A DNA stretch of 64,000 nt from Gamsiella multidivaricata. Its lineage: Eukaryota > Mortierellomycota > Mortierellomycetes > Mortierellales > Mortierellaceae. The stretch spans positions 62,001-126,000 of the forward strand of contig NW_026251762.1 of assembly GCF_025024155.1 (NCBI RefSeq), given 5' to 3'. Made by a program: the position numbers and the translations under genes. A model generated the notes under the pieces. The model worked only from the letters and a program-made list of their open reading frames with translations. It was not told the DNA's origin and did not search any database. Below, in pieces: positions 26,362-38,261 of this stretch. The first letter of the stretch is position 1. Each line of letters opens with the position of its first letter.

Positions 26362-29300
26362 TCACTCATTAAAGTCGAGATCCATGTCGTTTGCAATTTC
26401 TAGTAGTGCCACATCGTCAATACTATCCGTGTCTCCGCCATCTCCAGATGCCGATTCAGGTGATACTGGTATTCTAGAATCGTTTGGTACTGGAGACGCT
26501 GTGAGTGTTAAAGGAGCTGTCTGTGCAGTAGATGCTGTAGCTGTTAGAGTTGATGATGGCGCTGCAGATGTCGTGGAAGTGTGCTTCAGCTCATGAATGC
26601 TAAACCAGCCGGGGCGACGTTCCTGACTCTTTTTAGCCCAAAGTTCCAGAAGTCTTCCGCGCCCTGCCTCAGGAGTGTACCGTGCGTCCGGCAGCATGAT
26701 TTCCATCATTTCAAACACACCGTCAGGCTTAGGCTCCGTGTAATCCTCATCAATCCACGAGCTCGTAGGCTTTTCAAAATCAATAATTACGTCCGCTGTC
26801 CGCTGATGACGAATATCGAAACCGTCACCCTGTAACGGAAAAGGCGCAAAACAGGACTTCTTTTTAGCAGCAGCTTATAACAAAAACGCAACGCAACGAA
26901 ATCGATGGAACAGCGTATGAGCGCCTCGTTACCTTCTTGAAAAGAAGTAAGATCTCCTTTGAAGTGCGGAAGTATGGCGATGCGCGATCAAGGTTAGTGT
27001 TGTTCAGCGCCATCTTGTACCAAACTAGGTTTTCAACATATCGGCAGCCTATATTCATTTGAGACCAAGTCTGTCAGTACGAAGAACAGCTTGCCAGGTT
27101 GTCTTCCATGCGAACTAGTGCACCACTTTAACAGCATACCTAGACCCTGCATTGTGTTGACCACCTCTGGCAAGATGGCTTTGTGAGTCCAGACACTGAC
27201 AATCCCGTTCGGCATCAGTTCAAGCGCCTTCTCCATGATTTGTCCCTATTGATAGCAGCAAACAGTATTACATTTTAAAACTTGACGAAAGGTCCACAAA
27301 ATAATCATCCATGTGAAAAGCTTGCACGTACAAATTCCTGAGTGGTAAGCTGGCACGCGCCGTCATTCCTTCCATCTTTAACAATAAAGTTCCACGGTGG
27401 ATCTGCCAGGACGCCCTGAAAATCGCTGACAGGTGTATCGAATCCATCTGAAAGCGATGCCCAGTCAAACTCCGCCATTTTTGGAACTTCCCTGCAGCTG
27501 TATAAAGGATAATGCATGTAAATTAGCTCCTCAATAGGTCGAAAGCAAATAGACGCAACTCAGCTGGCGATATTCACTTCAAGACACGCACAATGAGCCT
27601 TCGACTAGCGCGCTGCCCAGTTCCCGAGATGTTTGGATTCTGTGTGCCCATGTCGGCCGCACTTCGACATCTTTGGGAATGATGTACTTTGAAATATCGG
27701 GGCACTCCGCTCGTACTGGGATGTTTTTCCAGAACATAGAGAGTCCTGCTTGCCCCTTGACAATAGTCTTGGCAAGCGGTGCCTTCCTGGGTTCGATAGG
27801 TACGATTGCTCTGGCTAAAGGCGACCTTATAGAAGTGATAGTTCCGGCGACAGTAAGCGAAATGGTCTGCCTGATCCGACCAGGTTCGTTCGAAACACTT
27901 GTCGACTTTCTATAATGAGTAAGCTCGAAATTGATTAGCATGGTTCGAGCTGGAGAAAGACACACTCGACGAAGTTTCCTGATGAGAAATACAGAATCCA
28001 AGACGTACTTCATAAAGGAAGAATACTCGGCCAGTTTGTCACTGATGTCAACAACGGGTATACTATCGCACTCATTCGCAAGTTGCTGTCTGCTGGGTCT
28101 GAGAGATATCGTCCTTGGTGTTGCTGGTGCTGTAGTCGCTTTAACTCTTGGAGCTTCCATAGTGGATTTGAATAGGGATACTGCAGGTCGAGATGATGAT
28201 GATGTGGAGGCGCTAGATTTTGGCGTCGATGTACTTGAGTCGGGCTTCTTTGTCTTCCCCGCTGATCGGCTTCTGAAATGGGATTGAACAAGATACAGAT
28301 ATAATGTTAGTAAGTCGAAATATGACTACGATCATCGGTTTCCACTCCATCGGAGTCCAGGTGTGTTGCTTACCCAGCATAACTATGATACTCTTTGATC
28401 CAGCGGTTTACATTCGCCTCAATCTCTTTGACCTCTTCAGTATCCCATCGCTCGCTCAATCCACTGACAGCCATTTCGCCTCCACTCGATTTATTAACCA
28501 TAACGAGCTTACCTCCCTCCCAAGCGTAAGCTGGGTCCGTCAGTTTTTTGCTCTCCAAAAGCTTCCGGTAATATGAACTGCACTGGTATCCTGCCTTATT
28601 ACTGACACCCATGCTGAAAACACCCCAGGAAGTCCCTACACGAATTCCTCTGGCTTTCCATTCCTCCAATCTTTCCATGAACTCCCGTATGGACTTTGAG
28701 CTCCACGGCCCATTTTGCTGCCCTTCAGTTGGATCTATGTCAAAATACAAGTATATTTGACCTGTGAGTAATGTCTCGTTGTGCGACACGGTTTGACGTG
28801 ATGCGCCACCAAAATCAACTGATCAGCATACCCACGAAGCGGTAGTAGAAGCCCTCAACGTTGGTCCTACGATGCTCCCATGTCTTGATGCGCACTTCGG
28901 ACCAACCCTGGACTTGATCGTGAGAAAAGACGTCCTCCATGCCGTTATGGCTGCGAGCAGGTTTGTGAGCCTTGGGAGGTTTTGATGTATGGAACTTGGC
29001 GGTTTTGGTACTGTGTAATGACGAGGTTGAGGAGAGGGAAAGAGTGTTGCCTTCTGCGAAAGGTTTTCCAGTAAGGATCCTTCTCTCGTCTGCTGTTGTT
29101 GTCGCTGTTGCTGTAGTGGTTGAAGCGCCTGAACTTATGTCAAAGTCGTCCATGTCGTCCACATCTTCATCCTTGATTCCATCCTCGTTGAGCTATCATC
29201 GACCCAAATAGAAATATAGATTGGTTAATAACTCATAGAATGTATGCTCCTATGGAGTGCCGAAAATTCAAATAGATGAAGGAAACAAAACTCACGCCTT

Positions 29301-29639
29301 TGCGAGGCCTCTTTGAACTTGGTGGTTCACTTTCCGTAACAAGGTCAGCCTCGTCGAGCTCCGTCAGGTCAATAGCCCCCTATTTATGACAACACAGACC
29401 GCATTAATCCGGTGCACTTTACTGCGATGTTACAAGGTCGAATTGAAAATATTATGGGCGCTTACCCACTCCCGATCGACGGAATCTGATCTGGACAAGG
29501 ACTCTTCTTCATTCAGTCTGATTCGTTTCAGGGACGAGTTAAGTGTCTGCAAACCTGTTATGCTGGTATGGTTACTGTTGATGCCAGTTGATGATGCAGA
29601 GTTGTCCTGAAGTTTTGACTGTGCGGGTGGATAATGCAT
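26362..29639 (-). CDS. MT-A70 family adenine methyltransferase with Myb/SANT-like domain (MTA1-like)
   Basis: Predicted S-adenosylmethionine-dependent N6-adenine methyltransferase of DNA or RNA. Nine exons: 29639-29466, 29379-29296, 29192-28832, 28761-28374, 28272-27592, 27497-27332, 27245-27140, 27048-26933 and 26829-26362 (2544 nt, 847 residues). Residues 1-130 are low-complexity and acidic. A Myb/SANT-like domain follows (WSSKSIREFMERLEEW, WGVFS, AGYQCSSYYRKLLES). A Ser/Thr-rich linker leads to the MT-A70 domain with catalytic DPPW (VLADPPWNF), VSVWTHKAIL, ENLVWYKMALNN and SKEILLLFKK. The end is Thr/Ser-rich and acidic. The intact DPPW suggests an active subunit. Early-diverging fungi are known for abundant 6mA and MTA1-type enzymes; which substrate this one uses cannot be read here. 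The exon 5 donor (GTGCGT) is the least certain junction. Confidence 0.85.
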
Positions 29640-30366
29640 GACAGATGAGGGATGAAATGAATGGGAAGGTAAGCAGACAGCAAGGACTAGAACAGCACCG
29701 AATCCTGCAGGGCCAGCTAAATTAAAAAAAAAAAATAACAACTTCAGAACGCGACGCGATCCTTAATGACAAGGCACGCCACCAAATGCTGTTTCAGATT
29801 CATATCCAGCTGGAAGGATCGTCTGCGTGCGGCACCATGGCGATATATCTAGTACTAGAATCTATTCAGAGTATATGCAGCAGGGTTGATATTCAGAGCC
29901 TCCGCTGAACTGTTGAAATTGAATGAAGAGAAAGAGCTCTATAAACAGAAAAGAGGGACAAGGAATTCAATGGGTGCCTGGCTGGCAGTAAGCACATCGC
30001 TGCTTTGATGGGGCGAAATGCTGCAATCACGCTGACCAAGATTATATTTCCGACTACTCCAAGATAATGCTGATTCCCGGAGCATATGGCTGCGACGGAT
30101 GCAAGGACCGTCTGTGGATTATGGGGCAGCTGGAGGGCATGCTTTTCGTGGACTCCTTGCAGATTTGCACCTTTTCTTGTACGTAGCCAGCCGGAGCAAA
30201 GCCCGAAAGTGTTGAGGCGAGATAGCGAGCTTCGGAGTTCATGGAGTACGGCGAACGAAGGCCCTCTTCTCCCAAATAGAACTCTTCTCTTCTTTGCCTA
30301 CTCCTCCTCTTCCCTCTTCCCTCTTCCCTCCATTCCTGTCCTCGACTTTTACATCCCCTTTTCACC
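29640..30366. promoter_or_regulatory. Divergent promoter region, MT-A70 gene and Tsc13 gene
   Basis: 727 bp between two divergent start codons. The last 90 bp before the Tsc13 start are strongly pyrimidine-rich (CCTCTTCCCTC repeats, about 30300-30335). Nothing else recognised. Confidence 0.5.
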
Positions 30367-31446
30367 ATGAAATTAATCATAGTCTCACGGTCGCCGAAGT
30401 CGCAAAAGTTCCCTATTACTTTGGACCTAGCCGGCACACCAGCAGACGTCAAGGTCGAAACAGTGCAGGCAGCAATCGCTAAAACGTTTCCAAAGCTCTA
30501 CCCTGATCGCCAGCGTCTGACTATTGAGAAGACTGTACTCGAGACCGGGAAGACCCTAGCTGGCTATGGCATCAAAGATGGCGATTCGGTTGCGATCAAG
30601 GATCTTGGTACGGAGGAAACAGCACTCATGTTTGTTGTCCCAACAATTTTCTTTTTTTGGTCTAGTCGCGCACAACTAACTTCGATTTTCAGGTCCCCAA
30701 ATTAGCTGGCGCACTGTCTTTTTGATCGAGTATGGCGGCCCCTTGGTGATCCATCCTCTGGTGTTCTACCTCCCGTCCTTGATTTACGGACAAACATTCA
30801 AACATTCATGGATGCAAACGTACGCTGTTTATTATCTTTTCCTTGCTATGTACACTTTACAACCATCAGCTATTTGACTTACATGTGTGCTGGTATTCCA
30901 AATAGAGTGACCTTCTGGATGGTGATGCTGCACTTTGCGAAGCGCGAGTATGAAACCGTGTTTGTCCACCGCTTCTCACATGGAACTATGCCCTTCCGTA
31001 ACGTCTTCAAGAACAGCGCTCACTACCACCTGTTATCTGGACTTAACCTCGCATACTGGGTCTATGGTCCCTGGAACGCCGCTGGTGCGAAGCTGGCAGA
31101 GAGAAGCGACGTCCTTGTGTATGGCTGCATTGCTCTCTACGTCTTTGCAGAGCTATCCAACTATCACACACATGTTACCCTCCGTAATCTCCGCCCTCCA
31201 GGCACCCGTGTGCGGAAGATCCCTCGTGGATACGGCTTTGATCTGGTGTCATGCCCCAACTACTTTTTCGAAACGCTGTCATGGTTGGCGGTGAGTGTTT
31301 TGACAATGTCTTGGTCAGCGCATTTGTTCTTTGTTGTCGCTGTCGGACAGATGTACATCTGGGCAGTCAAGAAGCACAAGGGCTACCGCAAGGAGTTTTC
31401 AGACTACCCTCGCGGTCGTAAGGCTATGTTCCCCCTGATCGCGTAA
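30367..31446 (+). CDS. TSC13: Very-long-chain trans-2,3-enoyl-CoA reductase
   Basis: Catalyses the last step of each very-long-chain fatty acid elongation cycle in the ER, feeding sphingolipid synthesis. Exons 30367-30607, 30693-30819 and 30906-31446 (909 nt, 302 residues), close to the family length. Residues 1-80 form the ubiquitin-like N-terminal domain typical of TECR/Tsc13 (ending KDGDSVAIKDLG). The rest is a multi-span steroid-5-alpha-reductase-type domain with FAKREYETVFVHRFSHGTMP, KNSAHYHLLSGLN and the C-terminal YRKEFSDYPRGRKAMFP. Both introns are short GT-AG and in phase. The C-terminus lacks a long extension. Confidence 0.95.
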
Positions 31447-32842
31447 AAATAGAGATCCGCATAAAGATCATGCCCGTCTCCTACTGCTTCATTCCGTCCC
31501 CCAATTGCTTCTTGTTGAATTGATGTGTGGGGTATGTCTAAGAGGTATGCGTTCCATTCTGATCTTGCTCCGTCAAAGGAAACACTGGCAGAAGAAGAGT
31601 CGAGTATTTGTTGTTGAGACTGTGCCGGACGATACCTCCTGAGCTATTGAAGACTTTCTGGGTGCAGGTACAGGACGAACTGTCGATTGTGGGATGGTAG
31701 CTGGCGAGACTGGAAAGAAAGAGAGGTATGAGAGAGGTGAGACGCAAGGAGGACCAGGTCAAAAATAAATGGACTGATCAGGCCAGGTTAGGGGCAGAGG
31801 GGCAAGGGAGGGGGCAGAGGGGCAAGGGAGGGGCCCCGGGTGAAAGTGGTGACATCATTTATGTTGTTTTGTATGTGTGGAATGCAGCATGTGTGTACGG
31901 CGAAGGTATCCCAGTCCACATTTGGCCGCTTTTTCATTCTGCCTTCCTCGTACTACTCCTTGCCTGTGAACCTTAAGATGGCGAAGGTCCTTTGTTTAGT
32001 CGCTGTGGCAATCGGCAAGCGGCATTGGCCTGTCTCTTGGTGAGGGGTGCCTGAAGGCCTGGCCTGGTGCGGGCAGTCTATAGGTTGAGGAGAGCAATAC
32101 GGTGGGCAAAGGAGGACCAGGATTGTCTGTGCAGAATATAGACATGTCCTTTTTTCTTCCCACGCAAAGAGGTCACCTTCCAAAAACAACGAAACAACGA
32201 AGTGCGGCTCTCATTCGTTTTCTCTATTTGTCCGGGCCTCCTCCTCCGCCCTCTCTCCCTCTCTCCCTCTCTCCCTCTGGCGATTTCCAAGGAACTGCAG
32301 TCTTTTCCTTTTCCCTACTGCGCCGTGCAAGCGGAAGAGATCTTGTTTTTTTACTGTGTTGTGTGGTAGAATAGATAGACTGGAAAAAAAAAACGTCCCA
32401 GTTTGCTTCCCTGATTTGTACTAATCTGAGACGACAGATCCATTCGGACTAAAATCATAGCGAGGTATCCGTACGAGGAGAGAGAGACGATGACGAGGAA
32501 AGACAAGGAGGGGGAAGAGAGTGGAGGAAGGAGGACTGAGTGGGATAGGGTGTGGATATTGTAAATGAGGGATGGGTGTCCGTGTGGGCCTGCTCGTCGA
32601 ATACGGGGGGCACAGGTGGTCCTGTCCCTCTGTCGAGTATCTTTTCAATTCCGCTGTTAGTCATAAACGTATATAAAGACTTTATTTCGCCTTTCTTCTT
32701 TTTTCCTTTCTTTCTTCTTTAAACTCCATCCCCCTTTCCCTCCAGCTCAACCCAACCCAGTCCAGCCCAACTCATCCCGATCCAATCGAAGCAAACCTTC
32801 TGTCCTTTTAACTAATCCTCTCGGTCGTATTCGAAACCAAGT
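31447..32842. other. Intergenic region with G-rich tandem repeat and pyrimidine-rich OAT leader
   Basis: About 1.4 kb between Tsc13 and ornithine aminotransferase, both on +. It contains a 20-bp G-rich tandem duplication (31791-31830), a (CCCTCTCT)n-like stretch near 32250-32278 and a pyrimidine-rich leader from about 32690 to the OAT start. No gene recognised. Confidence 0.5.
31791..31830. repeat. Exact 20-bp G-rich tandem duplication
   Basis: Two head-to-tail copies of GGGGCAGAGGGGCAAGGGAG followed directly by GGGGCCCCGGG. At least four G runs of three or more lie close together, so a G-quadruplex is possible. Confidence 0.9.
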
Positions 32843-34653
32843 ATGCCTTTGCACTCGCTTACCAACAAGGAGGTCATGCACCTCGAGCACCAGTACAGTG
32901 CCCACAAGTACGTTTTTTGGCGCTGTCTTTCTGTCACACAGCAATGTGGTGGCAATGGCACAGACAATGGCGATCTATTAAGCGTTGTTATACTGACATG
33001 ATATCATAATATTGTATCCATTTCTTACGTTCTTGCTCATCAGCTACCACCCCCTCCCCGTTGTCTTCACGAAGGCTCAGGGTATCTGGGTCTGGGACTG
33101 CGAGGTAGGTGTCTTTGGCCTAGTTTCTTCCTTCTGATCAGCTTCCCTTGCTGCTCTCCTGGGCACATGACTCATCACGGGAGCGAAGCAGTCTGCCAGG
33201 CGATACATTCATTCCATACTGACCATGTCGCCTGTTATCTTATCTGTCCTTAATAGGGAAACAAATACATGGATTTCTTGAGCGCCTACTCGGCCACCAA
33301 CCAAGGTATGTCTCCCGGCGATGGTGTCCCTCTTTTTTTTTTTTTTTTTTTTTTTTTTGTGTTTAATGTCCTAGACACACAAAAATACATCAAACACGGC
33401 CGGCATATGCATGCATGCCCGCAGCTGTTTCTGTTGTTCGTTGATTGGTCGTTGAAAGTACCATAAACACAAATAGCCCAGCTCACCCTCCTTTCCATCC
33501 GCTGCTTTTCATCACAGGTCACTCGCACCCCAAGATCGTCAAGGCTCTCTGCGACCAAGCGCAGACCCTCTGCCTTAGCTCCCGCGCTTTTTACAATGAC
33601 GTTTTTGGCCAGTACGCCAAATATATCACCGAGTACTTTGGCTTCGACAAGGTCCTCCCCATGAACACCGGTGCCGAGGCCGTCGAGACTGCTATCAAGC
33701 TGGCCCGCAAGTGGGGTTATCAGAAGAAGGGTATTCCCGAGGACCAGGCCGTCGTTCTTTCCTGCACTGAGAACTTTCACGGACGCACTGTCGGAATCAT
33801 CTCCATGTCGACCGACCCCGATGCCCGCCTTGACTTTGGCCCCTACCTCCCCAACGTCGGTCCTATTTGCTCCAAGACCGGCCGCACCATCCGCTACAAC
33901 AACATCGAGGATCTAGAGTACGTTCTCGAGCACAATGGCAAGAACGTCGCTGCTTTCTTGGTCGAGCCCATCCAAGGTGAGGCCGGTATCATGGTCCCTG
34001 ACGACGGCTACCTTAAGAAGGTCGAGCAGCTCTGCAGGAAGCATAACGTCCTCATGATCGCCGACGAGATTCAGACTGGTCTCGCCCGTACTGGCAAGAT
34101 GCTCTGCATCGACCACGACAATGTCAAGCCTGATATCATCTTGCTCGGCAAGGCCTTGTCCGGAGGCGTCTATCCCGTCAGCGCTGTCCTCGCGAACGAT
34201 GATGTGATGCTCTGCATCAAGCCCGGTGAGCACGGTTCGACTTATGGTGGTAACCCCCTTGGATGCGCTGTTGCCATGGCAGCTTTGGAGGTCATCAAGG
34301 AGGAGAACTTGGTTGAGAAGGCTGCCACTTTGGGCGAAAAATTCCGCGCCGCCGTTTCCAAGATTCAATCGCCCGCTTTGGCTCTTACCCGCGGTCGTGG
34401 TCTCCTGAATGCCATTGTCATTGACGAGAGCAAGGCAAATGGTCGTACTGCCTGGCAATTGTGCCTGTTGATGAAGAAGAAGGGCCTCCTTGCTAAGCCC
34501 ACCCACCAGAACATCATCCGTCTTGCTCCCCCTCTCTGCATCACTGAGGAAGAGCTCATGGACGGTGTCCGCATCATCGAGGAGTCTCTTAAAGAACTCT
34601 TGGCCTTGACGGACGCCGAGGCCAAGGCTCTTGAGGCTGAGGACGAGCACTAA
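32843..34653 (+). CDS. CAR2: Ornithine aminotransferase
   Basis: PLP enzyme converting ornithine and 2-oxoglutarate to glutamate-5-semialdehyde and glutamate, in arginine catabolism and proline synthesis. Exons 32843-32907, 33044-33104, 33257-33305 and 33518-34653 (1311 nt, 436 residues), the usual fungal size. Seen are [13 protein letters not shown] near the N-terminus, [18 protein letters not shown], the PLP-pocket [18 protein letters not shown], the Asp in [16 protein letters not shown], the PLP-lysine in [16 protein letters not shown], and the [11 protein letters not shown] loop. No mitochondrial presequence is visible, so it is probably cytosolic, as in yeast. A T tract of about 28 nt lies in intron 3. 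A mitochondrial carrier gene lies just downstream on the other strand. Confidence 0.96.
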
Positions 34654-35518
34654 GCCAGGTCGTTGGGCCCCGCGCGAGGCGGGTTTCGGAGGAGGATATG
34701 TTCCAGGAAAGAAGAAGACGTGAAGGAAGAGGGAAGGAAAAAGGATCATCGAGAATACAGGACGGAAGATGGGTGGAGGACCCCAGATTGGCTTGAACAG
34801 TTGTTCGAAGGAGGGGGTAGGAGTGAGAAGAGGCGCTGGACGCGATTGTATTGACTAGATTTCCTTTTTTTCTTTTTCTTTGGACCCTAGTTCTGTTGGG
34901 CGTGTGGAAGGCATCTTTGTGCTGGACGCATGCTGAACCGGGAGATCCAAAGGGAAAATGAGTCTGAAGTGGTTGAGCACCCTATTACAACAATCTTGTT
35001 GGATTTCTACCTCGCGTCTCTTTGGAGAGGCGAACGAGTTCAATGGGAGGGGTGATCATTACGGGCGTAAAAACTGTTGTTTTGCGGCTCCTCTTTCTCC
35101 TACCCTTTTTTTTTCAAGCCTTTTATTTTTTATTGGAGGGTTTCTTTGTAAAAACACCCATTTTTTTGTTTTGCTGGACCCATTTGGTCTGGCAGGATGT
35201 TGTACATATACTTATAGTCCCTGTTATATTATAGCTTTTCTACATGTACTCTCGAGCATTCTTTTTCTTTTCGCACCTTTCTTGTACTTTTACACTATTA
35301 TCCTAAACTAGTCTATACTCTTAGTCTCGCGCAAAAAGCAAGTATACTGTTATCAAAAGTATTCATCCCATGGTCTCTCTCTTTTTATGTTTGATCTGCA
35401 GAAGAATTCATAATTCGGTGGTTTTTATGGATGGTTTCTATGGTTTCTATGGCCAAGTCTATGCAAAAGCCGCAATCTAGGCGGAGCTAAACGGTATCTG
35501 ATGTTTCCATGCAGTCCC
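34654..35518. other. Convergent 3' region between OAT and the mitochondrial carrier
   Basis: About 865 bp. The first part is purine-rich (34670-34850), then AT-rich with T runs (35100-35290) suited to transcript 3' ends. No gene seen. Confidence 0.55.
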
Positions 35519-37422
35519 TTATTCACCGCGCATGAACTTCATGGTCATTTCGTAGAAGAAGAATGTGGCAGCGTTGGCAGGGAAGGCCCTGGCCATGGTC
35601 GGACCAAAGCCCTTGAACCAGACCTTCCAATTGCCACCTGCGGCCTCGACTCGAAGGGATCGGAAACATTCCATTGTGCTCCTGTAGCTCAAGTTGCTCT
35701 GCATCCTCGACTTGATCACGTCCTGAGGGTAGCATGGTACCCAGGCACCGAATCCTGCGATACCACCGGCCAATAGCAGTTCCGGTGTGCTGAGCTGGTC
35801 AACTTGACCGTTGTGGTTGAAATGCGCCAATATCCGCTTGCCACCTTCGTATGTCACTGTTTTGTGAAAGAGTTAAAGACAAATAAAAGAGAATTATCGA
35901 TGAGTACTCCTATTGCCTTCTGCTTCCCTATTTCGATCTCTTCGCATGTCTTGATTGTACCCAGGCATGGTTCCTGAACTCACCAAAGTATGTAAAGTAA
36001 GATGGAATATCACGCATGAGCGTAATATCCATACCACGATACAGTCCTCGCAAACCCTGCTGACGGAAGGTCCGGATGCCCGCATCCAGCACTCCAGTGT
36101 ACTACAATAAATAAATAAATAAATAGATCATTAGTCGATCATGGTCTGTAACGAAGGCCTTCCAATTCCCAGTGTTTGTTGCGCTACATACTGGCTTAAC
36201 AGCTCCAGCTCCAGCTCCAGCTCCAGCTTTTGTGGCCACTGCAGCAATACCAGGATTCGAAGCCGGTCCATACTGCGTCTGCAACTTGACCTTCAGCAAT
36301 TCTACAGGACAGTTCACAAAGGCCATCACACCTCCCGCCATCGATCCAGCTGTTCCGATCTCCACTATAAAGGGACAATGATGAGATAACAGGCGTCATG
36401 TCAGCGCTGCCCTGTAGATTTTAAAGTATGTCCGGAATGGTCGGTATCAAGAGTCACCTACGCAAACTAAGGGTCCTGGTCTCGTCTCCACCCTGGAGCA
36501 TGCGACGGAAGGTTCCGTTGGCTGCAAACATAACAGCATTGCTGAGAAAAAAAAAAGCGTGGTAAGAAAGAAAACAGGTGTGAGCGTAAAGATTTCCATC
36601 TGTGAGTCACGCTTTCCACTGAAATTGAATAGAACGAACTGTACCAGATTCCAATACCCATCAACGGCGAAGTGACACCCTTATATAATCCAGTGGGCTA
36701 TTTGATCAACAAAGGTTACTTCAACATGTTAGTAATGTGTTGGTTGTCCTGCAGCCCAATTTGTTCCTACAGGGACACTGCATCCACAGATCGAGTAAGC
36801 TTTTTAAAGAACGTACACCTTCTTCCTTGAGAGTCATCCGCAGACAATCCATGGCTCCGCTGTACTTTGGTGGGTTGGGCTGGGTCTGTAGCCGGACCTA
36901 GTTATCCGCATTGAAGTAGACACAGAATAATAAATGATATCAGCCCGACAAAGTATTTTCGATATGTATAGTCTAAGATGGCATAGGCACTGACGCTTGA
37001 GTGTTACCTTCAGAGTATCGAATGGGTGGCCTTTTATTCCGTTTGGGAAGTGGGGTATTTGGGAGAAGAAGAAGAAAATAGTTGAGCAGGGTTAAGACGT
37101 TAGATGTCGGTTGTCAAGGGCCAAGTACTAAAGCAACCGTATCATAGCCCTCTCTAAATCATTCTCTTGATCCTGGTGGTATATGGTCGCCATCGTCATC
37201 CTGAAGGGTTTGGAGAGTCCGCATCCTGAAATGTCCTGAAATACAACAGCGGTGATGCTGTGTTTATCCTTCACTTCCTGAGTGCGAGCGAGTGAGTCCG
37301 GTGGAGGCATGTGTACCTGAAACGACCTGCGCCCAACCACCGACAGTGCCTGCGACGACGTCGTTGACCCAGCTCGGAAGCACAAACGTGCTCTGCTTAG
37401 AAGACAGTACTAGTCCTGACAT
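35519..37422 (-). CDS. Mitochondrial carrier, SLC25 family (ornithine/carnitine-like branch)
   Basis: Predicted inner mitochondrial membrane transporter. The start ATG is at 37422-37420 and the stop ends at 35519. There are eight or so short exons; the reading across them gives SSKQSTFVLPSWVNDVVAGTV, then carrier signatures HPFDTLKVRLQTQ, a second repeat with CPVELLKVKLQTQ, and a third with YPQDVIKSRMQ. Also seen are GLYKGVTSPLMGIGI and RGLYRGMDITLMRDIPSYF. The 'GxxSPL' and PFDTxKVRLQ features fit the carnitine/ornithine branch (Crc1/Ort1/SLC25A29-like), but substrate specificity cannot be fixed. One intron (about 36107-36125 on +) has a TTTA repeat next to its acceptor. A run of Ala-Gly codons in the centre (AGAGAGAG) is unusual. 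Its neighbour, ornithine aminotransferase, makes an ornithine or basic amino acid substrate attractive but unproven. Confidence 0.85.
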
Positions 37423-38261
37423 TATTGCTGAGGAAGTGAAAAGGTAGCAGGGCGGATGGGGGTAGGGGGAGAGGATGCAGTGGAGGAAGAAGAAGAAGAA
37501 GAGGTAAAAGAAAGGAAACTCCGGCCTTTTGCTTTTTGTTTGGCCTCTTTTAAGGTTTGAAAAGGCCCATCCGACTCAAGATGACCCACACAATACGATA
37601 AAACTTAGAGGACAGCCTCATAGGTGCCCGATCTTTTTTCAATGCCCCTTCGGCGAATGGCAGTTGCAGCGATGTGCAAGGTGAAGAGTGAAGTGGGTAA
37701 AGCAAGTTGTAGAGAGAGCCATACTGTGTCCCGATAGACATACCTTTGGTAATGCAGTCCCAAATGAAGTGCTAATTGCTAATGCTGCAGTTACAGCAGT
37801 AGTCTCAAGTGCAACCCCCTGTTCTCTTTGTTGCGACCGTCCACTGGAATGTGGAAGCGAATCGCCTTCCAGAACGAAATCTCGTAGAGTGCGAGAGCGT
37901 GCGAATATTTGGAGCATAGACTATACATGTAGGCACATCAGGATACACATAAAAGAAAAAGAGCATCGCGAATGATGTTGATTTTGCATTTAATCCTCGT
38001 GTTATGTACAGGAACAGACCATCATCCAAAGCCATACAAAAAAGAAACAGGAAAAAAAATTGCTTTGGACAATGCCCGAACGTTGGATACTATCATAGCT
38101 CTTGCCCCACCTCGCCTCTTCCTCGCCGTCCAGCGCATCCTTGCGTTCGATACATCCTCTATACTCGGTATTTTTTTTCTTTTAAACAACCATGCCCTAG
38201 TACATACAAATAAATAAGTAAGTTCATAATGTCCTCTCGACCAAGCCTGAAGCAGCTCTAA
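37423..38261. promoter_or_regulatory. Upstream region of the carrier and downstream region of the Vts1-like gene
   Basis: About 840 bp. A GAA repeat (37483-37502) lies close to the carrier start and is CTT-rich in the carrier sense. Nothing else recognised. Confidence 0.45.

Noticed and set aside
33913..34749. 278-codon minus-strand frame over ornithine aminotransferase
   Set aside because: Antisense shadow produced by strong third-position bias in the OAT exon.
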